NCBI RefSeq assembly: GCF_000378405.1
Contig: NZ_KB899636.1
Span: 1,058,233 to 1,122,232 of the forward strand
DNA from: Succinimonas amylolytica DSM 2873
GTDB lineage: Bacteria; Pseudomonadota; Gammaproteobacteria; Enterobacterales; Succinivibrionaceae
Direction: 5' to 3'
Length of the DNA: 64,000 bases
This document shows positions 44,950 to 56,971 of this stretch, one piece after another. Position numbers and translations under genes: made by a program. Each line of letters begins with the position of its first letter. Within the stretch, counting starts at the first letter, position 1. The notes under the pieces were generated by a model. The model made no database searches and had not been told where the DNA came from. It saw only the letters and a list, made by a program, of their open reading frames with translations.

Positions 44950-45429
44950 TTAGCCGCGGAGACTCTTTTTCATGATGCGCTCCTTGCTTCTCTGCCACTC
45001 TTTCTCCTTGAGGGAATCCCTCTTGTCGTGAGCCTGTTTGCCGTGGGCGATAGCCATTTCCAGCTTTACGAAGCAGCGGGACCAGTAAAGCTTGAGCGGT
45101 ACTGCTGTAAAGCCGCTTTTCTGGGTCATGCCACGTACCTTGTCAATCTCCCTTCTGCTGAGAAGGAGCTTTCGGGTTCTGGTGGGATCGCAGACCACAT
45201 GAGTTGATGCCATTTTGAGCGGTGTGATGTTCGCTCCGATAAGAAAGGCTTCTCCATCCTTGATCAGAATATAGCCGTCTACGATACTGGCTCTTCCCGC
45301 TCTCAGTGATTTTACTTCCCACCCCTCCAGGACGATACCGGCTTCGATTCTCTGATCGATGAAATAATCGTGACTGGCCCGCTTGTTTACGGCTATGGGA
45401 CGATCATTCACAGTTTTTTTGTTATTCAT
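44950..45429 (-). CDS. smpB: SmpB, tmRNA-binding protein
   Basis: A 159-residue RNA-binding protein that escorts tmRNA to stalled ribosomes. It shows the OB-fold signature ([24 protein letters not shown]), the [10 protein letters not shown] strand, and a basic C-terminal helix ([19 protein letters not shown]) that reads the empty decoding site. The ATG at 45429 follows a CGGAG site. It lies next to ssrA on the same strand, as in many bacteria. Confidence 0.96.
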   Translation of the reverse strand: MNNKKTVNDRPIAVNKRASHDYFIDQRIEAGIVLEGWEVKSLRAGRASIVDGYILIKDGEAFLIGANITPLKMASTHVVCDPTRTRKLLLSRREIDKVRGMTQKSGFTAVPLKLYWSRCFVKLEMAIAHGKQAHDKRDSLKEKEWQRSKERIMKKSLRG

Positions 45430-45582
45430 GTCATCTCCGCAACGTATTTGAAATCTTCCTGGTTTCATGGCTTCTCAGAATACATTCAATGTTTCTTTAT
45501 TGCAATAGTATCCTGCAGGAACACCACCCCGGGAATAAAAAAGTGCAGAAATTTTCAGGCATAACGGAATTCTTCGGGAGGT

Positions 45583-46395
45583 TCAGCTGTGATTTCGGCT
45601 GCTTCCTGTTGCAAGCAGGAAGGAGATCCCCCGGTAAAGCCGTTCCTCCGGATGATTGAAATGGCCTCCAGGAGTTCTTTCGAATACTGTCCGAAAGCCA
45701 GGACGGTTTCGGGCAGCCCGGAAAAAGGCTGCGCAGTTTGTACTGCAGGAATTCAGAATCATGCTGGCACTCCGGCATTCTCCGGTTCCCAGGCTGAGGT
45801 AAATATCACCCGTCAGATTACCGGCACGGGGAAGAATACAGTCCCGGAATCCTGGATACCACAGGGAAGGAGATATTGCAGCAGCTCCCGAAAACACAGA
45901 GCTTTCCATAAGGAACCAGATTGCAAAGAGTCCGCCCAGGGAATATCCGGCGAGATATCGTTTTCTGACAGTGCTGTTTCTGCCTTCTGCTTCCGGAATA
46001 AGACGCTGCTCCAGAAATTCACGGGTTTCTCCGGCCATTCCGGCAAATTCCGGGCCTCCGAAGGGAGACGGGGCGGGCCAGGGGGTGAGTCCGGAATTCC
46101 AGTCCGGTATTCTGAAGGAGCAGATCATGAGTGCATCCGGATTTGTTTCCAGATTCTGAACGGGAGATCTGAGCTTTTTTGCGATAAAACCGGATACGGG
46201 CCAGCTTTCGAAGGGCGGTTCCGGAGTCCGGAAGCTGCGTGGGGGTGGCGGTTCCGGATAGAACACTGCGGTATCCGGACTGTCTGAAATGGAGAATACG
46301 GCATATTCCGCTTTGGGCCCGATGCTGTCCCGGTATGGAAGAACGCCCTTACGGACAAACAGCGGTTTGTCATAATGACGTGTCATGGACATCAT
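45583..46395 (-). CDS. Alpha/beta-hydrolase, Fes/IroE-type esterase family
   Basis: A 270-residue predicted cytoplasmic esterase. The nucleophile elbow GYSLGG (about residue 150), the AAISPSLWYPGF segment, LSLGTGE and a histidine in GGHF near the C-terminus form a plausible catalytic set. The order fits the putative-esterase family that includes enterobactin esterases, but no siderophore gene is nearby, so the substrate is unknown. Three in-frame ATGs (46395, 46392, 46386) follow a GGGAGG site, so the exact start is uncertain. It is divergent from nudJ. Confidence 0.75.
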   Translation of the reverse strand: MMSMTRHYDKPLFVRKGVLPYRDSIGPKAEYAVFSISDSPDTAVFYPEPPPPRSFRTPEPPFESWPVSGFIAKKLRSPVQNLETNPDALMICSFRIPDWNSGLTPWPAPSPFGGPEFAGMAGETREFLEQRLIPEAEGRNSTVRKRYLAGYSLGGLFAIWFLMESSVFSGAAAISPSLWYPGFRDCILPRAGNLTGDIYLSLGTGECRSASMILNSCSTNCAAFFRAARNRPGFRTVFERTPGGHFNHPEERLYRGISFLLATGSSRNHS

Positions 46396-46548
46396 ACCTC
46401 CCTGCCTGTCCCTCGGACGGCATTACTGTACCGTTTTCCAGGATTTCTGCGACCATGATCTCTCTTTACCGTAAATCGCAATTGTTTTAAAATTGTCCTC
46501 TATATGATTTTTAATGCTGATCACAAAATTGATATTCAGGAAATTCAG

Positions 46549-47010
46549 ATGACGGAAAGATTTCGCCCTTATGTAACCGTAGCGGCCATTATTGAATGCC
46601 GGGGAAAATTTCTTCTTGTTTCAGAGTATGACGAGGCGCCATACCCGGTATACGGACAGCCGGCAGGACACCTGGAGGGGGGCGAGGATCCCGTGGCCGG
46701 AATCCGCCGTGAGATTCTTGAGGAGACCGGGCTTCAGTTGAACCCTGACGGTCTTTCCGGAATTTATACCTATGTAAAGAAAAACGAAACTATTCAGAGA
46801 TACTGCTTTTATGTTCACGACGATTCTCTCCCTGAAATTCTGAAGCCTCATGACCCGGATCAGGAGATTCTTAATGCCCGCTGGTATTCCAGGGAGGAGC
46901 TTAAGGAGCTGGAGCCTCAGTTCAGAACTCGGCTGGTTAAACTGTCTCTGGATGATTATTTTGCCGGTGCCAGGTACCCTCTCAGCATTCTTCGTGAGGT
47001 CAGACCGTAG
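46549..47010 (+). CDS. nudJ: NudJ-type Nudix phosphatase
   Basis: A 153-residue Nudix hydrolase, the same length as enteric NudJ. The Nudix box is [20 protein letters not shown] followed by TG. The start [21 protein letters not shown] and end GARYPLSIL match NudJ, which hydrolyses nucleoside and thiamine diphosphates in E. coli. The order nudJ-mnmA-hflD-purB is shared with E. coli, supporting the assignment. The ATG at 46549 follows AGGA; an earlier in-frame ATG lacks support. Confidence 0.9.
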   Translation: MTERFRPYVTVAAIIECRGKFLLVSEYDEAPYPVYGQPAGHLEGGEDPVAGIRREILEETGLQLNPDGLSGIYTYVKKNETIQRYCFYVHDDSLPEILKPHDPDQEILNARWYSREELKELEPQFRTRLVKLSLDDYFAGARYPLSILREVRP

Positions 47011-47105
47011 TTTACGATCCGGTTTTCGGAATCTGGACGGAAAAACGGAATCGGGCGGCCTGGAGTATAGATGCCAGAACGGCGTCTTGTGAAAGCGGAG
47101 GATAT

Positions 47106-48194
47106 ATGGCTGAAAAAGTGGTGGTAGGAATGTCAGGCGGAGTGGATTCTTCGGTATCCGCTCTTCTTCTCAGAGAACAGGGCTACGAGGTGGTGGGCCT
47201 TTTCATGAAAAACTGGGAGGAGGACGATACTGATACCTACTGTTCCGCCGCCCAGGATGTGGCCGATGCCAGGGCTGTGTGCGACAAAATCGGCATTGAG
47301 CTTAAAACCGTTAATTTCGCGGCCGAGTACTGGGATCGGGTTTTTGAAAACTTCCTCTCCGAATATCAGGCCGGCAGAACCCCGAATCCGGACATTCTCT
47401 GCAACAAGGAAATCAAATTTCGGGCTTTTCTGGAATATGCACTGGAAGATCTGGACGCGGATTATATGGCTACGGGGCACTATGTGAGACGGACCTTTGA
47501 GCAACATCCGAAGCTGCTTCGCGGCACAGACCCCAACAAGGATCAGAGCTACTTTCTCTATACCTTAAGCTACGAGCAGATAGGGCATTCCCTGTTCCCG
47601 GTAGGAGATCTGCTAAAGCCCGAGGTCAGAAAAATAGCAGAAAAGGCTGGTCTTGTTACAGCCCGGAAAAAGGATTCCACCGGCATCTGCTTTATCGGAG
47701 AAAAACGTTTCAATGAATTCCTGAACCGGTTTATTCCTGCTCAGAAGGGACCGATTGAAACAGTGGACGGTCTGGTTATCGGTGAGCATGACGGACTTAT
47801 GTTTCATACTCTGGGGCAGCGCAAGGGACTGGGTATCGGCGGGCGGAAGGACAGTACCGACGACCCGTGGTACGTGGTGGACAAGGATGTGCCGCGGAAT
47901 GCCCTTATTGTGGCTCAGGGCCAGAATCATCCCCGACTGATGTCCCGGGGGCTTATTGCCGGAACTCTCTGCTTCACCACAAGGGAGACTCCTGCGGAGG
48001 GCCGTTATACTGTGAAGACCAGGTACCGGCAGCCGGATATTCCCTGTGAGCTTATTGACATCGGTGATGGTAAAATTAAAATTATATTTGATACCGAGGT
48101 GGCGGCGGTTACTCCGGGACAGAGCGCAGTGCTTTATGACGGTGAAGTCTGTCTTGGCGGCGGCATAATCGAGGAAAGGCTAAAGGAAGTATAA
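47106..48194 (+). CDS. mnmA: MnmA, tRNA 2-thiouridylase
   Basis: Thiolates U34 of tRNA Lys, Glu and Gln. It is 362 residues. The P-loop [12 protein letters not shown] binds ATP, Cys99 (NPDILCN) and Cys195 (GICFIGE) are the catalytic pair, and TGHYVRR and [10 protein letters not shown] are family signatures. It lies between nudJ and hflD in the conserved order, with a GGAGGA-type site just upstream. Confidence 0.97.
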   Translation: MAEKVVVGMSGGVDSSVSALLLREQGYEVVGLFMKNWEEDDTDTYCSAAQDVADARAVCDKIGIELKTVNFAAEYWDRVFENFLSEYQAGRTPNPDILCNKEIKFRAFLEYALEDLDADYMATGHYVRRTFEQHPKLLRGTDPNKDQSYFLYTLSYEQIGHSLFPVGDLLKPEVRKIAEKAGLVTARKKDSTGICFIGEKRFNEFLNRFIPAQKGPIETVDGLVIGEHDGLMFHTLGQRKGLGIGGRKDSTDDPWYVVDKDVPRNALIVAQGQNHPRLMSRGLIAGTLCFTTRETPAEGRYTVKTRYRQPDIPCELIDIGDGKIKIIFDTEVAAVTPGQSAVLYDGEVCLGGGIIEERLKEV

Positions 48195-48211
48195 TCCGGA
48201 GGAGTTTTTTT

Positions 48212-48862
48212 ATGGCAGACAATATTGCCGTGCAGGCGCTGGCACTGGCGGCTGTGAGTCAGGGAGCCGCTATTATTCAGCAGATTTCCCGCTTCGGAAC
48301 CTGGGATCAGGACAGATCCGAGGAGGCTCCGCTGGCGCTTCTCAGGGCTCTCAGGGTGGAAAATCCCGGTACTGCCTACGATGTGTATCCGGACAGGGAT
48401 ATGGTCCTTGGCTATCAGACATTCGTGGATGCCTTTTCGGTTTCCGGCGGCTCTGAAAAGCAGGAGATGGAGCTGGCAAAATATATCCTGACCTTTTTGA
48501 GCCTGGGCACTAAGGTTTTTTATGACAGTGCCATGCTGAACAGCATCGACCGGGAGCTTCACAGTCTGGATGCCGTTTATTTTGCCGGAGAGGAACCTCG
48601 GGATATTCAGGACGAGTATGTTAAGGGGCTGGCCGAGCTTTACAAGAAGCTGATATCCTCCTGTCCCTACGGCAAGATCATGATTTACGGGAATGAAGAA
48701 TATCTCAAGCAGGAAAAGATTCAGCAGCGTATCAGGGCACTTCTTCTGGCCGTGGTGCGGGCGGTGATTTTATGGAGACAGCTGGGCGGAAGCCGTCTCA
48801 GACTGTTTTTCCGGCGCCGGAGAATTATGGATTACATGGCTGATCATGTTCAGCGCATCTGA
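48212..48862 (+). CDS. hflD: HflD, lysogenization-regulator homologue
   Basis: A 216-residue helical protein of the HflD family, peripherally associated with the membrane; in E. coli it affects phage lambda CII. The ALAAVSQGAAIIQQISRFG start, LGYQTFVDAF and the YGKIMIYGNEEYLKQEKIQQRI block are typical. Its native role is unclear. It lies 17 bases after mnmA, as in enteric bacteria. Confidence 0.92.
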   Translation: MADNIAVQALALAAVSQGAAIIQQISRFGTWDQDRSEEAPLALLRALRVENPGTAYDVYPDRDMVLGYQTFVDAFSVSGGSEKQEMELAKYILTFLSLGTKVFYDSAMLNSIDRELHSLDAVYFAGEEPRDIQDEYVKGLAELYKKLISSCPYGKIMIYGNEEYLKQEKIQQRIRALLLAVVRAVILWRQLGGSRLRLFFRRRRIMDYMADHVQRI

Positions 48863-48914
48863 GTTTTTAGCGGGGGGGGCTGGAGATTGCTTCATGCCGG
48901 CCATTCCGGGGTAG

Positions 48915-50357
<1,443 letters not shown>

Positions 50358-50434
50358 TCTGATAACTAAAGATTCCGGTTTCAGGCTTTGCATTCCCTAC
50401 CCGGAATCATAAGCCCTGCGTAATCACTGTCGTA

Positions 50435-50477
50435 AGCGCCGCAAATTCCCGTTTTCACGAGGATTTGCGGCGCTTTC
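50435..50477 (+). terminator. Intrinsic terminator of purB
   Basis: A perfect 12-pair stem, AGCGCCGCAAAT with ATTTGCGGCGCT, around a 16-base loop, then a short T-run. Confidence 0.87.
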
Positions 50478-51568
50478 TGTTGTTCAGGTTATCAGGTAAT
50501 AAAAAATGATGATGCCCGGAAAACTTCCTTCGTGAGTTATCCCGGAAGGGCAAGATGAGCCTGGTGTAAATTTCAGATTTGGATAAGGCTTTTAAGGCGG
50601 AATTGATAGATGACGAAATGACACTGACTGTTCACATAATGGTTTAACCTGCTCCTTAAGCTATTCCCGTCAGGCCCAGTTAGTTTTTCTCGGCAGCACG
50701 ATAGGTACTGCAGTGCGGGAGAAGCACGAATATCTGCCCTGTTTCCATGAGAAATGTATATCGTTCCAGCCCCTCTATTAACCGGCAGAATTCCTTTAGT
50801 TCTGCACGTGTCATTGCAGAGGACGTCTTTATGCTGGCAGACAGAATGACAGCCGGGTATTTCTGTTAATAACATTGCTGATAACTATGTGAATAAGTAT
50901 GTGACAAATTTGTTGATAATCACTTCCTATCGGAAGATTGGACACGGGAGGAGGTGATTTTTGGATTTGCAATGAAATCATGCCGGTCGTGTTTGCGGTA
51001 TGGTGGCAGGTGCTGGTTTCGGAGCCTTGTCGCAGTGATGGCTTTCCGGTTTCCGTCAGATGGGCAATGGTGTTTTTGAAATCATGGTTTTCCTTCATTC
51101 TGACTGCCGGAGGTGTAGGACTCTCCTCACGCGAAGCCGGGCGTATCGGATATCTGAGCCATGGACTCTCGCAATGGCAGTGTCATGCCTGAGGACTGGA
51201 GCTTCTGAAAATCTCGCCGGTGCTGTTGTTGAGACTGATAATGGTTTATTCGGAATGTTAAGCTGTGTATGCATGATCAGTGTATCGAAATGATCGCACA
51301 GACTGGAGGTGCCTCCGGAGTGAAAATGGTAAAATAGGTCTGATATGCTTCTGCAGTTCTTGGTGTTTTTTAAAGAGTCTGGCTGCCGAAAACGAAGGTG
51401 CACAGAGTACTGCGACGGATTTATAATTGTCCTCTGAGATGTGTTTGAGTAGTCCCCCTCAGATGGTGTAGATATTTCCGGCACGTTGTTTTTGAAAGTC
51501 TGTTTTTTTTTATGATGGTGATTGTCTGTCCCCGAGCCTGGGGAGAGATTACAGGATAAGAATTTTTA
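50478..51568. other. Gap of about 1.1 kb with no recognisable gene
   Basis: Several short open frames cross this stretch on both strands, but none has a ribosome binding site with an ATG plus a recognisable protein sequence. Small palindromes are visible (CTTCCTATCGGAAG near 50925, GGAGGTGCCTCC near 51307, CCCCGAGCCTGGGG at about 51531). A TAAAAT near 51332 and the small hairpin just before the next gene may belong to the exchanger promoter and leader. It could be decayed gene sequence. Confidence 0.45.
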
Positions 51569-52561
51569 ATGGAATTTCTGCTTGCTCTTGCGGCTTTTCT
51601 GACTGGGCTTGCCGTTCTGGTGTGGAGTGCCGACAGGTTTGTGGACGGGGCTTCCGGGACTGCTGTATGTCTTAGGATTCCGGTTCTCATTATCGGAATG
51701 GTTATCGTTGGTTTTGGTACTTCGGCTCCGGAACTTCTGGTTTCGGCACTGGCCGCTCTTGACAGCAAGCCGGAGCTTTCCATCGGAAACGCCTATGGCT
51801 CGAATATTGCCAATATTGCTCTTATTCTGGGAGTGACGGCACTGTTTTCTCCGGTGCTGGTAAGACGAACAGTCCTGAAAAGAGAGATGCCGGTTTTGCT
51901 TTTGGGGACACTGCTGTCCCTGGTGCTGCTTTGGGATCTGGAGGTTTCCCGTGCCGATTCTGTGCTCCTGCTGCTGTTTTTTGCGGTTGTCATGACCGTT
52001 TCTGTGCTGATTGCCGTCAAAAAAAGAGGACTGGGACCGGCATTGGATACCGAAAGCGGCAGTCGTCCTCCGGAATCTCCTGCGCCGTCTCTCGGAAAAT
52101 CGCTGTTCTGGCTGATAACGGGACTGGTGGTGCTTATCGTCTCCTCCAAGATGCTGGTATGGGGGGCAGTGGAGATGGCAGCCATTCTGGGAATAAGCGA
52201 TATCATTGTCGGTCTTACTGTGGTGGCGGGAGGCACTTCGGCACCGGAGCTGGCCTCCTCCATTATTGCGGCCAAAAAAGGACAGGACGATCTTGCCGTG
52301 GGCAATGTTGTGGGTTCTAATCTTTTCAATACTCTGGCGGTGGTTGGTGTGGCGGGGGTTATTCAGCCTTTTTCCATTACTCCTGATGTGATATACCGTG
52401 ATATGCTTTTGATGACGCTGCTTACATTGGGCGTGTATGTTTTCGGATATTCCCGGGGCGGTGACGGCAGGATTTCCCGGAAAGAAGGCATCGTTCTGAC
52501 ACTGATATATGCCATTTACACAGCATTCCTGATTTGTATGGCCTTTTACGGTCAGTCATGA
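51569..52561 (+). CDS. yrbG: Calcium/sodium-type cation exchanger, YrbG family
   Basis: A 330-residue inner-membrane CaCA-family protein with about ten helices. The two inverted alpha-repeats are clear: GFGTSAPELLVS with GNAYGSNIAN, and AGGTSAPELASS with GNVVGSNLFNT. A hydrophilic loop (about 155-175) separates the halves. It matches YrbG; the exchanged ions are not proven for that group. An AGGATAAG site precedes the ATG. Confidence 0.93.
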   Translation: MEFLLALAAFLTGLAVLVWSADRFVDGASGTAVCLRIPVLIIGMVIVGFGTSAPELLVSALAALDSKPELSIGNAYGSNIANIALILGVTALFSPVLVRRTVLKREMPVLLLGTLLSLVLLWDLEVSRADSVLLLLFFAVVMTVSVLIAVKKRGLGPALDTESGSRPPESPAPSLGKSLFWLITGLVVLIVSSKMLVWGAVEMAAILGISDIIVGLTVVAGGTSAPELASSIIAAKKGQDDLAVGNVVGSNLFNTLAVVGVAGVIQPFSITPDVIYRDMLLMTLLTLGVYVFGYSRGGDGRISRKEGIVLTLIYAIYTAFLICMAFYGQS

Positions 52562-52621
52562 TGTTTTTCATTTTTGGGAAGACATGGTTTTCGGAAACAG
52601 TTTTACAGGATCTCAGAACTG

Positions 52622-54946
52622 ATGCAGGACAGTTATCAGAAACACTATCGCAACATCCGTGACTATCCGCGTTTCCAGGGGCGGAAGGGGGCGGTTCCCT
52701 TTCTGCCCATGAGCCGGAAGGAGATGGATGACCTTGGCTGGGATTCCTGCGACATCATTCTGGTTTCCGGGGACGCCTATGTGGATCATCCCAGCTTCTG
52801 CACGGCTATTATTGGCAGATATCTGGAGGCCTTCGGTTTTCGGGTGGGGGTGATTTCCCAGCCGGACTGGCACAGCCGGGATGCTTTTATGGTTCTGGGA
52901 AGGCCCCGGCTGTTTTTCGGGGTTACTGCCGGAAATATGGATTCCATGATCAATCACTATACCGCTGAGAGACGGATTCGCAGTGATGATGCCTATACTC
53001 CCGGCAATGTGGCCGGCAGGAGGCCGGATCGGGCCACAGTGGTGTACACCCAGCGGATCAAGGAGGCTTTTCGGGGAATCCCGGTGGTTCTGGGAGGGAT
53101 TGAGGCATCTCTCAGACGTTTTGCTCATTATGACTATTGGTCTGATACGGTGAAGAATTCTGTACTCCCGGATTCCAAGGCGGATATTCTGGTATACGGA
53201 AACGGCGAGCGTCCTATCATTGAGATTGCCTGGAGACTTTCGCTTGGTGAGGACATTAAAAGTCTCACGGATATCAGGGGAACTGCCGTGATGCGGGGAG
53301 AAATCCCTCCGGACTTTATCGGTATTGATTCCAGAAAACCTGAAGCCGGTATTCCGATTCCGCCTCGCAAAAATCCCTACTGCGATTACTGCGCCGGCGG
53401 TCACCGCGATTCCGCAGTATCCTCTGCAAATGATTCGGATAACTCTTCGGAAGCCCCGGTGCCGGAGGCTCCCTCCCCGGTTTTGGCGGGGGCAGATCCT
53501 GATTATGATGCCATTCCTCGCAAATATGTGCTGATGCCGTCAGCCGAGGATGTAAAAAAGGATCGGCTGCTGTATGCTCAGGCGGCTCATCTTATGCTTC
53601 TGGAGACCAATCCATTCTGTGCCAGGTGCCTGGTTCAGGCACACGGCAGCCGTTATGTATGGGTGAATCCGCCTTCTTTTCCGCTGACCGCTCCGGAATA
53701 TGACTTTGTGTACGAACTTCCGTACCGGAGAGTTCCTCATCCCGCCTACCGGGGGGAGCGGATCCCGGCCTATGAAATGATAAAGGATTCGGTGTCCATC
53801 ATGAGAGGGTGTTTCGGAGGCTGCAGCTTTTGTTCCATAACCGCGCATGAGGGAAAGATTATTCAGAGCCGTTCCGAGGAATCAGTGGTTCACGAGGTGG
53901 CGGCGGTGCGGGACAATACTCCGGGATTCAGAGGAGTGCTGTCGGATCTGGGCGGGCCTTCTGCCAATATGTACCGGCTGGGATGCAGCGATCCCAGGGC
54001 GCAGGCCTCCTGCCGGCGACCTTCCTGCCTGTATCCGGAGCCGTGCCGGAAGCTGAATACGGATCATGGCCCTCTGATACAGCTTTATAGGCGAATTCGC
54101 AGTCTGCCCTATATCAGGAAGGTATTTATTGCCTCCGGTGTCAGGATTGATCTGGCACTCCGGGATCCGGAATATATCAGGGAGCTGGCGTTTCATCACG
54201 TTGGAGGTCTTCTGAAAATCGCTCCCGAACATACTGAGCCTGAGGTGCTTTCCCGGATGCTGAAGCCTGCCATATCAGGCTATGACGAATTTAAGAGGCT
54301 TTTTGACGAATTTTCCCGGGAGGCCGGAAAAAAGCAGTATCTGATACCTTATTTCATGTCCTCGCATCCCGGTTCTGATTTGGAGTCCATGATCCGGCTG
54401 GCGCTGTGGCTTAAGAAGCGCGGTTTTGAGCTGGATCAGGTGCAGAACTACATTCCGACCCCAATGGCCGGAGCTGCGGTCATGTATTATACCGGGCTGA
54501 ATCCGTACGAAAGACTGAAAGCCCAGGATAACAGCACGGTTTTTGTGGCCAGGGGGGATATCGCCAGAAAGAGACAGAAGGCAATTCTGAGATACCATGA
54601 TCCGGATAATTTTCCGGTTATCAGGGAAGTGCTTCGGGAACTTGGTCTGGAGCGGCTTATAGGTACAGGCCCTGAGGCTCTGGTTCCGCCTCCGGGGGGA
54701 GATGTCCGGAACAATTCCGGTCATCCCCGGTATGGTTTTGCCGGGGATCGCGACCGAGTCTCCGGCCGTGGTGAACATCAGTCCCCCGGGGCCTCCGGAA
54801 GCCGGGGAGATCGGAACCGAAATGGCGGGAATTCCTACCGAACCGGCAGAACCGGGGAAGGGAACCGGGGCAGGAGAGGCGCGAAGCCTGGGGAAAGCGG
54901 CAGTAGCGACGGCAGAGAAAAGCAGCGTAAGAAAGGAAACAGATGA
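52622..54946 (+). CDS. ygiQ: YgiQ family radical SAM protein
   Basis: A 774-residue radical S-adenosylmethionine protein of the YgiQ family, function unknown. The N-terminal domain starts [20 protein letters not shown], and [19 protein letters not shown] is diagnostic. The iron-sulfur motif is CFGGCSFC (Cx3Cx2C), then [11 protein letters not shown]. Relative to enteric YgiQ there is a Ser/Pro-rich insertion of about 30 residues near 270-300. The last 85 residues are unusual: rich in Gly, Arg, Asn and Ser with many RG and RN pairs, suggesting a disordered, nucleic-acid-binding tail. The ATG at 52622 follows an AGGAT site; a TTG start 16 codons earlier is possible. Confidence 0.93.
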   Translation: MQDSYQKHYRNIRDYPRFQGRKGAVPFLPMSRKEMDDLGWDSCDIILVSGDAYVDHPSFCTAIIGRYLEAFGFRVGVISQPDWHSRDAFMVLGRPRLFFGVTAGNMDSMINHYTAERRIRSDDAYTPGNVAGRRPDRATVVYTQRIKEAFRGIPVVLGGIEASLRRFAHYDYWSDTVKNSVLPDSKADILVYGNGERPIIEIAWRLSLGEDIKSLTDIRGTAVMRGEIPPDFIGIDSRKPEAGIPIPPRKNPYCDYCAGGHRDSAVSSANDSDNSSEAPVPEAPSPVLAGADPDYDAIPRKYVLMPSAEDVKKDRLLYAQAAHLMLLETNPFCARCLVQAHGSRYVWVNPPSFPLTAPEYDFVYELPYRRVPHPAYRGERIPAYEMIKDSVSIMRGCFGGCSFCSITAHEGKIIQSRSEESVVHEVAAVRDNTPGFRGVLSDLGGPSANMYRLGCSDPRAQASCRRPSCLYPEPCRKLNTDHGPLIQLYRRIRSLPYIRKVFIASGVRIDLALRDPEYIRELAFHHVGGLLKIAPEHTEPEVLSRMLKPAISGYDEFKRLFDEFSREAGKKQYLIPYFMSSHPGSDLESMIRLALWLKKRGFELDQVQNYIPTPMAGAAVMYYTGLNPYERLKAQDNSTVFVARGDIARKRQKAILRYHDPDNFPVIREVLRELGLERLIGTGPEALVPPPGGDVRNNSGHPRYGFAGDRDRVSGRGEHQSPGASGSRGDRNRNGGNSYRTGRTGEGNRGRRGAKPGESGSSDGREKQRKKGNR

Positions 54947-55254
54947 AATACAGCGACGGCAGAGTAATGCATATCGGGGATGTGGTGCTGTTCCGGCAGA
55001 AGATGCTGGGAACGGTGCAGGCAGTGCTGGATATGCGGGAGTTTTCTCCGGTAATGGATCCCTCGGAGTTTTCGGGAATCGAGACGGGGCTTATGGTAGA
55101 ATTTCATGATGGAAGTGCGCTGTTTTTTGAGGAAACTCCCGGGGAGCTTCTGCTTCTCAAAAGAAATGACTCCTATGCTGAAGAGGTCAGAGAAAGCATC
55201 AGACGACGGATGTCCGGCACCGGGGAGAATCCGTTTTCAGAAGCGGAGCTGTAG
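54943..55254 (+). CDS. Small conserved-looking protein of unknown function
   Basis: A 103-residue soluble protein whose start codon overlaps the ygiQ stop (ATGA), indicating translational coupling. It has no signal peptide. The pattern [23 protein letters not shown] with later [15 protein letters not shown] looks like a small beta-barrel fold of the kind seen in some hypothetical or immunity-like proteins; this is a fold impression only. No function is assigned. Confidence 0.68.
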   Translation: MKYSDGRVMHIGDVVLFRQKMLGTVQAVLDMREFSPVMDPSEFSGIETGLMVEFHDGSALFFEETPGELLLLKRNDSYAEEVRESIRRRMSGTGENPFSEAEL

Positions 55255-55286
55255 CGGAAACGGCGTCAATTTACTGGAACAAGACG

Positions 55287-55874
55287 ATGAAAGCTTTTGG
55301 AAAAATACTGATACTGCTCTTGGCACTGGTTGTGGTGGCCGGGCTTCCTGGATGCAAAAAGCACGGAAAGAAGGTGGCGGATGAACCAGAGGATGAAACA
55401 CTTCTGGGGATTGATGCCGATCATGACGGGATCCGGGATAATGTCATGGCCAAAATGAAGAAGGATTTCTACATGATTGCCCCTGATGAAATGAAGGTGC
55501 TGGAACAGAATGCCCGGGTGTTTCAGGAAATCCTGGAGACCAGACCGGAGGATCGTACTGGAATACTGCTGGCCCGGGGACACCTGGATGATGCCTTTAA
55601 CTGTGGCATTACGGTTTATGGTGAAGAACTTAATTATGACAACTTTTCGGTAATGCTGACACAGCTCCGCCAGTGGTATTTTGATAACCCTAAAAGAAAG
55701 GCCGCCCACCAGGAATTTCTTCTCAGAAGCCGGGAGTATATGTACCAGCCTCTGAATCTTGAAGGTAACAACACCTGTGAATTTGAGCTGTCTCCCGAGA
55801 CCCTGAGGCTTATCGAAATAAGGACGGAAATTAAAAAACAGAAGGAAGCCCGAAAAGCTGTGAATAATTCGTGA
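55287..55874 (+). CDS. Lipoprotein with a calcium-loop-like motif
   Basis: A 195-residue exported protein. A signal peptide ends in the lipobox LPGC (cysteine 23). Soon after comes DADHDGIRDNV, a D-x-D-x-D-G loop like those that bind calcium in thrombospondin type 3 or dockerin repeats. The rest is helical, with a YGEELNYDNF segment and a Lys-rich end. No family is recognised. It lies 32 bases after the preceding small gene. Confidence 0.72.
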   Translation: MKAFGKILILLLALVVVAGLPGCKKHGKKVADEPEDETLLGIDADHDGIRDNVMAKMKKDFYMIAPDEMKVLEQNARVFQEILETRPEDRTGILLARGHLDDAFNCGITVYGEELNYDNFSVMLTQLRQWYFDNPKRKAAHQEFLLRSREYMYQPLNLEGNNTCEFELSPETLRLIEIRTEIKKQKEARKAVNNS

Positions 55875-55945
55875 TGGTGCTTACAGGGCGGATTCATGAA
55901 AGGTGCATTTTTTGAAAACAGGGATGAAAACACAAGGATAACTTT

Positions 55946-56635
55946 ATGCATTATGAAATTTTGAGTCAGGATACCTTTCCGATGCTACAGGTGTCGCTGG
56001 AGCAGGGAGAGAAGATTTGCTGCGAACGCGGAGCCATGATTTCTATGTCCCAGGGGCTGGAACTTGAGGGGACCGTCAAGGGGGGATTGGTCGGAGGCCT
56101 TGTCCGCAAGTTTTTCACCAACGAGTCGTTTTTCACTCAAAGCATTACTGCTTCGAGAAATGCCGGTGTTGCCTGTGTGGGAGCTGGAGATCAGGGAAGC
56201 ATTCTGGCCCTTGGTGTTACTCCGTCAAGGGGGCTTCTGGTTCAGAAGGGATCATATCTGGCAAGCACTCCGGAGGTGGAGATCGGCACCCGGATGCAGG
56301 GTATTATTAAAGGGCTGACCTCGAAGGAAGGTTTTTTCCTTATCAGACTTTCCGGAACCGGAACGGCGTTTCTGACATCAAGAGGCGCAGCGCATCGCTT
56401 TGATCTGGAGCCTGGAGAGGTGCTGACGGTGGATAACGGCCATCTTCTGGCCTGGGATGAGGGGCTTTCCTACACCATGACCAAGGCTGCGGGATTTATT
56501 TCCAGTGTAACCTCCGGGGAAGGGCTGGTATGCAAGTTTACAGGTCCGGGAACTCTTTATATTCATACCATGAAGTATTCATCGGTTGAAAGGGAGAAGC
56601 GGGGCTGTCTGGGCTTGCTGTTAAATATAGTCTGA
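55946..56635 (+). CDS. AIM24/TIGR00266 family protein, copy 2
   Basis: A 229-residue paralogue of the protein at 25081-25716, aligning along its whole length: FPMLQV, CERGAMISMSQGLELEG, KEGFFLIRLSGTG, VDNGHLLAWDEGL and GPGTLYIHTMKY are shared almost unchanged. It adds an 18-residue C-terminal extension with a hydrophobic end (GCLGLLLNIV) that copy 1 lacks and that might contact membrane. Function unknown. It follows the lipoprotein gene by about 70 bases. Confidence 0.85.
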   Translation: MHYEILSQDTFPMLQVSLEQGEKICCERGAMISMSQGLELEGTVKGGLVGGLVRKFFTNESFFTQSITASRNAGVACVGAGDQGSILALGVTPSRGLLVQKGSYLASTPEVEIGTRMQGIIKGLTSKEGFFLIRLSGTGTAFLTSRGAAHRFDLEPGEVLTVDNGHLLAWDEGLSYTMTKAAGFISSVTSGEGLVCKFTGPGTLYIHTMKYSSVEREKRGCLGLLLNIV

Positions 56636-56649
56636 TAATAAAGTCCCGC

Positions 56650-56698
56650 GCTGCCAAACCGGAATTATTGCTGATTCCGGTTTACAGATTCTGGCAGC
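56650..56698 (+). other. Nested hairpin after AIM24 copy 2
   Basis: An outer stem GCTGCCA with TGGCAGC encloses an inner stem AACCGGAAT with ATTCCGGTT; the right side has a nine-base bulge. A run of seven T follows only 17 bases later, so it could act as an imperfect terminator or a transcript-end structure. Confidence 0.45.
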
Positions 56699-56916
56699 AT
56701 TCGGCTTTCCTGATTTTTTTCAGCTGCCTTTTTCTGTTTCTGGCAGAACTGCGCCTATCTGGTTTTATGTAAAAATCGAGAGGTCTGTACTTCAGAAATT
56801 TGCATTTTGCTGCAATAAAGCTCATTGTTTTGTATGAAATTTTGTGTAACAGGTATTATTCCAGTTACATAAGCAGTGAAACAGATGATCAGGATCGGTA
56901 TATTTATCATGTAAAA

Positions 56917-56945
56917 TTGTTTAACAGCGATCTTTTTCTTATAAT
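56917..56945 (+). promoter_or_regulatory. Sigma-70-like promoter of the chemoreceptor gene
   Basis: TTGTTT, 17 bases, then TATAAT, ending 26 bases before the start codon. A good sigma-28 match was not found, although chemoreceptors often use one. Confidence 0.6.
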
Positions 56946-56971
56946 GTGAAAAGGTTTTCGTTATAAGGCTG

